Notes under the pieces: generated by a model
Database searches by the model: none
What the model saw: the letters and a program-made list of their open reading frames with translations, nothing else
What the model was told of the DNA's origin: nothing
DNA from: Epiperipatus broadwayi
Lineage: Eukaryota; Onychophora; Udeonychophora; Euonychophora; Peripatidae
Direction of reading: 5' to 3'
DNA: 64,000 nucleotides
NCBI GenBank assembly: GCA_028023455.1
Contig: JAQFVV010006273.1
Coordinates: 994,001-1,058,000 of the forward strand
Program-made: the position numbers and the translations under genes
In this document: positions 60,114 to 64,000 of the stretch, in pieces
Numbering within the stretch: position 1 is the stretch's first letter
Layout: every line of letters starts with the position of its first letter

Positions 60114-62058
60114 TGTAACGGAATAGCATTACATAGGGTTTGAACCTAGGAAAGTTATATATATATTAACGACGAAATAAATGACAGGTATAAAACTTTT
60201 TAACAAAGCGATCTTGTTTTAAGAATAAACGAGAAACAGCCGTGTCTAAAGCAGATCGCAGCTATACATGAGTACCTGTCAGATTTATTGAAATAAAATT
60301 AAAAGAGTTTTTATTCTTTTGAGGAATTAATTTATTATAATCATTATTTGTCAAGTTTGTTTTTTTGTCATTTCGTTTTAAAAGAAACAGGGAATGTTCG
60401 AGAACAAATTAGAAAATTTATTAAATCATTTTGAACAAAAGGGAAGGAAAAAAAAAAAATAAGTAAATTAATTAATCTGTAATAGGTAAAAAAAATTCCA
60501 AGCGATCTAAGATATTTTGAATGGGGGGCAATTAGTAGAGTCAAATTTAGAGAAATTGAAACAATAAGCAGGATGTATGTTGGTAAAGTCTAGATAACAA
60601 TCCAAATTTAGAAGCAGAGGTGATAAAAAGTGTACACTGCTATTGTACTACTTAGACTTCTGACTCCGGCTAAAACAATATGTAAGAAAAATGGAAAAAC
60701 TAAGTTAAATTCCCACGTGGTGCAAATGTCACAGAAACTATTAAATAAAGAGGATCCTTGATTAGCAAATAAGAACTAATGACTCATGAGTGCATGATAG
60801 AGATTGGAGGAAAAATTCCAGGTGTCACGGCGGGAAAGAGGAGAGAAGAAAAAGGCAAGACGGAACCGAAAAAGGACTAAATTGAAAGTTGTTGAAGGCG
60901 AAATCAAGTTGAATTGTAGCGGAAAGTATTATTAATTTTTTTGCGGAGCTTCCGATTAAGTACTTGGACTTCCTAACCTACACTTGTGTAATATCGTAGC
61001 CGAAATGCGTTGCTGAATCCAAAATTCGCGGCTTGGCCGCCGAACCTTCACACCTGGCACTGCTGATCGTTCTAGAATGCTCTCAACCTCGGAGAAAATG
61101 AACTCAAGGACCACACACACCCTGGAAGCCTCACCCAGAACCGACATGCGGAATTAATAAAATATCGCTCAGGATCCCATTACAGTATTCTCGTCCCACA
61201 GGTAGTTATTTTTAACATTTGCTTACACATTCATGCACCAGATAAATACTTTAAAGTGGAGAACGATTTACAAACATTAAGTATAAAATGATTAAATTGC
61301 TAATGACCAACCGAACCACTAAAGAACTCAACCAGTATAATATGTACACTTAATACTCAGCAAAGATCTATGTAAGTTAATATTCGCTTCCGTAATTGTG
61401 TTATCTAGACTTACTAAATTATATATCTGCATAATAATTTTATTTACCCAGTTTACAAATAAATCATTCACTTAATTAATGTTTCTTTTATTGATCGCTT
61501 GGAATTTCAAATTTATTTAACCAATGTTGAATGAGTGCGGGAGTGATCTATTTTATATAATTTGAATGGGTGCATTTAATATGTTAGTTAAGCGTTAAGT
61601 ATATTTATAGCATTTATAATTGTCGTACCATTCTTAGGTTAAGGTTAAGTTTTGGGAGATTTATTATGGGGGATATAGGGCGGGCCTAACCATGATAAAG
61701 GCATGTCAATAGTGTGTTAAGAGTAATGAGCGATATAGTTCGGAAAGAGTGGCTGTGTTCATTTCTTGCTGTCCGCTGGAGCGATGCTTGGGCATGTTCT
61801 GTGATATAGTTGAGTGAGCGTGTGCACGTGCGTGGCGAGCTTGAAAAAGGTTCTCCTGGCGCCTATTACTCGGATTCAATCTGAATCTAGGTATGAAACA
61901 AATAAAACATACGTGTATATGTGTTTGAAACTATTTTCACAAAACATTATGTAACCCCGGACGACAGAACACAGCGGGTTCGTAAAAAGGGAATCGTCAA
62001 TAGAAAGCCAGAAGGAGAACTAGTGTCCGCAGATAAATAGACGAGGGTCCGGGTTACA
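60114..62058 (+). mobile_element. Probable solo LTR, about 1.95 kb
   Basis: Starts TGTAACGG and ends GGGTTACA, short inverted ends of the TG...CA type, inside a TA repeat (ATAT on both sides fits a 4-bp duplication but is not diagnostic). It is clearly more GC-rich than its surroundings and contains no recognisable gag or pol. The ends resemble those of the LTRs at 15.65-20.04 kb (TGTAACAG), so it may be a related gypsy lineage. It could also be a short complete element whose interior I do not recognise. Confidence 0.6.
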
Positions 62059-62312
62059 ATATATATATAAAGTAAAACTTTGTCACAAAACATAAATCCC
62101 ATACACTTTTATATCTTTAACATTTTCAGTGAGAATTATTCTCATAATATTTTGAAAATGAATTACCAAAAAAGCCATTAACCATAGAAATTAAACACTA
62201 CAGAAATTAAAAAAATTATTAAGGAAGATGAAAATTTAAAACAAAACAAAAAGAAGTATACTATGTTATTCTTCTCCTTCACTTTCTTTGCATATCTTCA
62301 TATAATCATATA

Positions 62313-62560
62313 TATTACTTATAATACTTCACTCATATACACTTTAATGCAAGTAATTTTCTTAACCTTCTTTATTTTCTTACAGTTTCGACTGTCCAGC
62401 AGTCTTCGTCAGAGCTTAATCCTCCTCACAGTTTTTTTAAACTGTGAGGAGGATTAAGCTCTGACGAAGACTGCTGGACAGTCGAAACTGTAAGAAAATA
62501 AAGAAGGTTAAGAAAATTACTTGCATTAAAGTGTATATGAGTGAAGTATTATAAGTAATA
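62313..62560. repeat. Perfect palindrome, 122-bp arms, 4-base loop, with hammerhead-like core
   Basis: Arms 62313-62434 and 62439-62560 are exact reverse complements around TTTT. Each arm carries CUGACGA, an extra A, GACUG/CAGUC (5-bp stem, loop CUGGA), then GAAAC; on plus this runs about 62461-62490. Helix I and a valid cleavage triplet could not be drawn, so this is a hammerhead-like half-core and not a ribozyme call. Any transcript would form a long perfect hairpin. Confidence 0.95.
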
Positions 62561-62819
62561 AAACAAAAAGAAGTTAGTAAAAACTTTGAAATTACCTGAA
62601 ATAAATTATCAACCATTATTTAAAAAATCATAAAAAATTGCAATCACAAAATGAATTCACTTTATAAAAAAGCAACAGATCTGGCAACTTTAATAAATAC
62701 TACAGTTGTCAACAAATACACAAGATTTCTTGCTGAAAATATACTTAAAATAGTATTTCATTTACTTACTTGAATTAAAAGTAGTTTTTCCATCTTTCTC
62801 ATTACAAACAAGATAGTTT

Positions 62820-63545
62820 TTTAAGCCAATAAACATCACATGATCACCATTTCTTAAGCTTCCTTATAACTGTTATTAAAACAGACAAAACTTTCTATAC
62901 ATATTGCCATTTAGTGCAAGCCAGAGTAATCAATGGATGCCAGAAGGCTTGTGCATAAAATCCCCATCTAGTGCCTATTCATCCAATATCCCCAGACTAG
63001 TTTCTGGCTTGTGGCCTTCGTCAGTGAGGAACCTTGGATCTGAGAGCACTGCACCTAAATCTTAGGATCAAATGCAACTGTCCAACAGCCATCTTTTATC
63101 TCTACCTAACTACAAGACTATGAGTCTTAAATTGAAAACACTATAATGTTTTTAATCTAAACTTATTAGCTTATATACTCATACAGGTCTGAACTAGTTC
63201 AGTACCTATACATTTTGGTGACTGGTTATTTAATAACCATAGCCACCACTATCCTATTAGGCAAGATTGATTTTAAGCCAATAAACATCACATGATCATC
63301 ATTTCTTATGCTTGCTTATAACTGTTATTAAAACAGCCAAAACTATACATATTGCCACTCAGTGCAAGCCAGAGGTGGCTGCTGCAGGGTTACATTAGAT
63401 CCTAAGATCTAGATGCAGTGCTCTCAGATTCAAGGCTTCTCACTGATGAAGGATGACTATAGGCACTAGATGGGGATCTGGCATCCATTGATTACTCTGG
63501 CTTGCACTGAGTCGCAATACATATAGAGAGTTTTGCCTATTTTAT
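62820..63545. mobile_element. Two overlapping family A foldback units (copies 3 and 4)
   Basis: The terminal segment TTAAGCCAATAAACATCACA then TGATCA occurs at 62821 and 63273 in the same orientation. The first unit (62820-63230) contains a complete left arm with an intact minus-strand hammerhead. The second (63270-63545) has both outer arms but a deletion that removes most of its hammerhead (CUGAUGAAGG then a jump). The arm consensus from the window is about 400 bp: terminal block, GCAAGCCAGAG block, hammerhead, then CCTATACATTTTGGTGA. Confidence 0.8.
62977..63039 (-). ncRNA. Type I hammerhead ribozyme (family A), core intact
   Basis: On the minus strand: AUCCAA (63039-63034) pairs with UUGGAU (about 62986-62981) as outer helix I. 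UCCUCA (63030-63025) pairs with UGGGGA (62994-62989) as inner helix I. Core CUGACGA at 63024-63018. Helix II AGGC/GCCA, where the pair next to the core is A-A and then GGC/GCC with loop CACAA. GAAA at 63004-63001. Stem III AC-UA-GU, cleavage C at 62995. The A-A pair departs from consensus and may weaken activity. Stem III is self-complementary (ACUAGU), allowing a dimer. Confidence 0.78.
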
Positions 63546-63810
63546 GTTAGTTTTTTCTGTTAATTGCATGTTATTTTTTAATTTATTTTATTTTAAAAAA
63601 ACTTATTTTGAGTTTTGTTTTAAATTAAAAAAAAATAATAATAATAATACTGTACATGATATATTTTTTTGTACAAAATTTATTTCTAAAAATATATATA
63701 CTATATTATTACAAAATCATAAAAAATTTAATTCATTACCATAAATTCAAAATATATCATGAACTTGGAATATTTTATTTTTAAAAAAAGTTTAAAATTG
63801 AGAACCAGTA
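63546..63810. other. AT-rich spacer
   Basis: ATA microsatellite near 63633-63648; no gene. Confidence 0.5.
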
Positions 63811-63928
63811 ATAATTAATTAATAAACATTTTTCTAACCATATTACTAATCAAAAACACTAACCTGTATGTATAATTAATAAACATTTTTCTAACCATAT
63901 TACTAATCAAAAACACTAACCTGTATGT
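63811..63928 (+). repeat. Tandem duplication, ~57 bp x 2
   Basis: Units at 63811 and 63872 share AATAAACATTTTTCTAACCA and TATTACTAATCAAAAACACT; the first has four extra bases. Confidence 0.93.
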
Positions 63929-64000
63929 AAATAAAGTGTATAAATTGTTTATTAATAAATAGTAGTCATTGTGCTTCCTTCCCTTCTCCTCCATAAAATG

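Noticed and set aside
60956-61147. 63-codon minus-strand ORF in the GC-richer island
   Set aside because: No family recognised, and it lies inside the probable solo LTR.
1-64000. CRISPR array, bacterial operons or phage
   Set aside because: No regularly spaced repeats with unique spacers and no prokaryotic gene organisation; content is animal transposons.
1-64000. Host protein-coding gene with several exons
   Set aside because: Apart from one doubtful ORF at 56946-57147, no protein-like exon chain with splice signals could be seen.

Overview
This window is AT-rich, non-coding DNA from an animal (metazoan) genome, most likely an invertebrate. I see no confident host gene. The evidence for an animal is the repeat content: an RTE-clade non-LTR retrotransposon, Ty3/gypsy pol, Penelope-like (GIY-YIG) fragments with hammerhead ribozymes, a mariner relic and a Merlin/ISXO2-type transposase. 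I cannot name the species or phylum from sequence alone.

Layout. 1-2623: decayed Ty3/gypsy pol (RT, RNase H, integrase). 2.6-12.3 kb: mostly featureless AT-rich DNA with an old direct repeat, a ~100 bp tRNA-derived retroposon with a 16-bp target duplication (8.2 kb) and one hammerhead-like core (9.2 kb). 12.3-14.5 kb: a terminal-inverted-repeat transposon with a perfect 8-bp duplication and a minisatellite core. 15.65-20.04 kb: an LTR element with ~1.6 kb LTRs and a gutted ~1.1 kb interior. 25.89-29.13 kb: a nearly intact RTE of ~3.2 kb whose 5' end is inverted, between 11-bp duplications. 33.6-36.6 kb: a foldback element split by a Merlin-type transposon. 39.5-43.4 kb: LINE endonuclease relic and a 1.3-kb palindrome of Penelope-like endonuclease. 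44-54 kb: LINE relics, foldbacks, a truncated RTE (9-bp duplication) and a mariner relic. 57-64 kb: foldbacks, a hammerhead flanked by 253-bp identical repeats, a ~1.9 kb probable solo LTR, a perfect 122-bp palindrome and overlapping foldbacks.

The most unusual theme is a set of inverted-repeat (foldback) elements, concentrated in the right half, whose arms carry a hammerhead-ribozyme core: CUGANGA, a short stem-loop, then GAAA. Two copies keep what looks like a complete type I hammerhead: 59062-59117 on + and 62979-63039 on -. In both, helix I forms two paired blocks around an internal loop, helix II is paired and the cleavage triplet is GUC. Stem III is only 2 bp, and in one family its six bases are self-complementary, which suggests dimer cleavage. 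Penelope-like GIY-YIG fragments lie in the same region. I infer that the foldbacks are non-autonomous derivatives of Penelope-like elements, but the sequence does not prove it.
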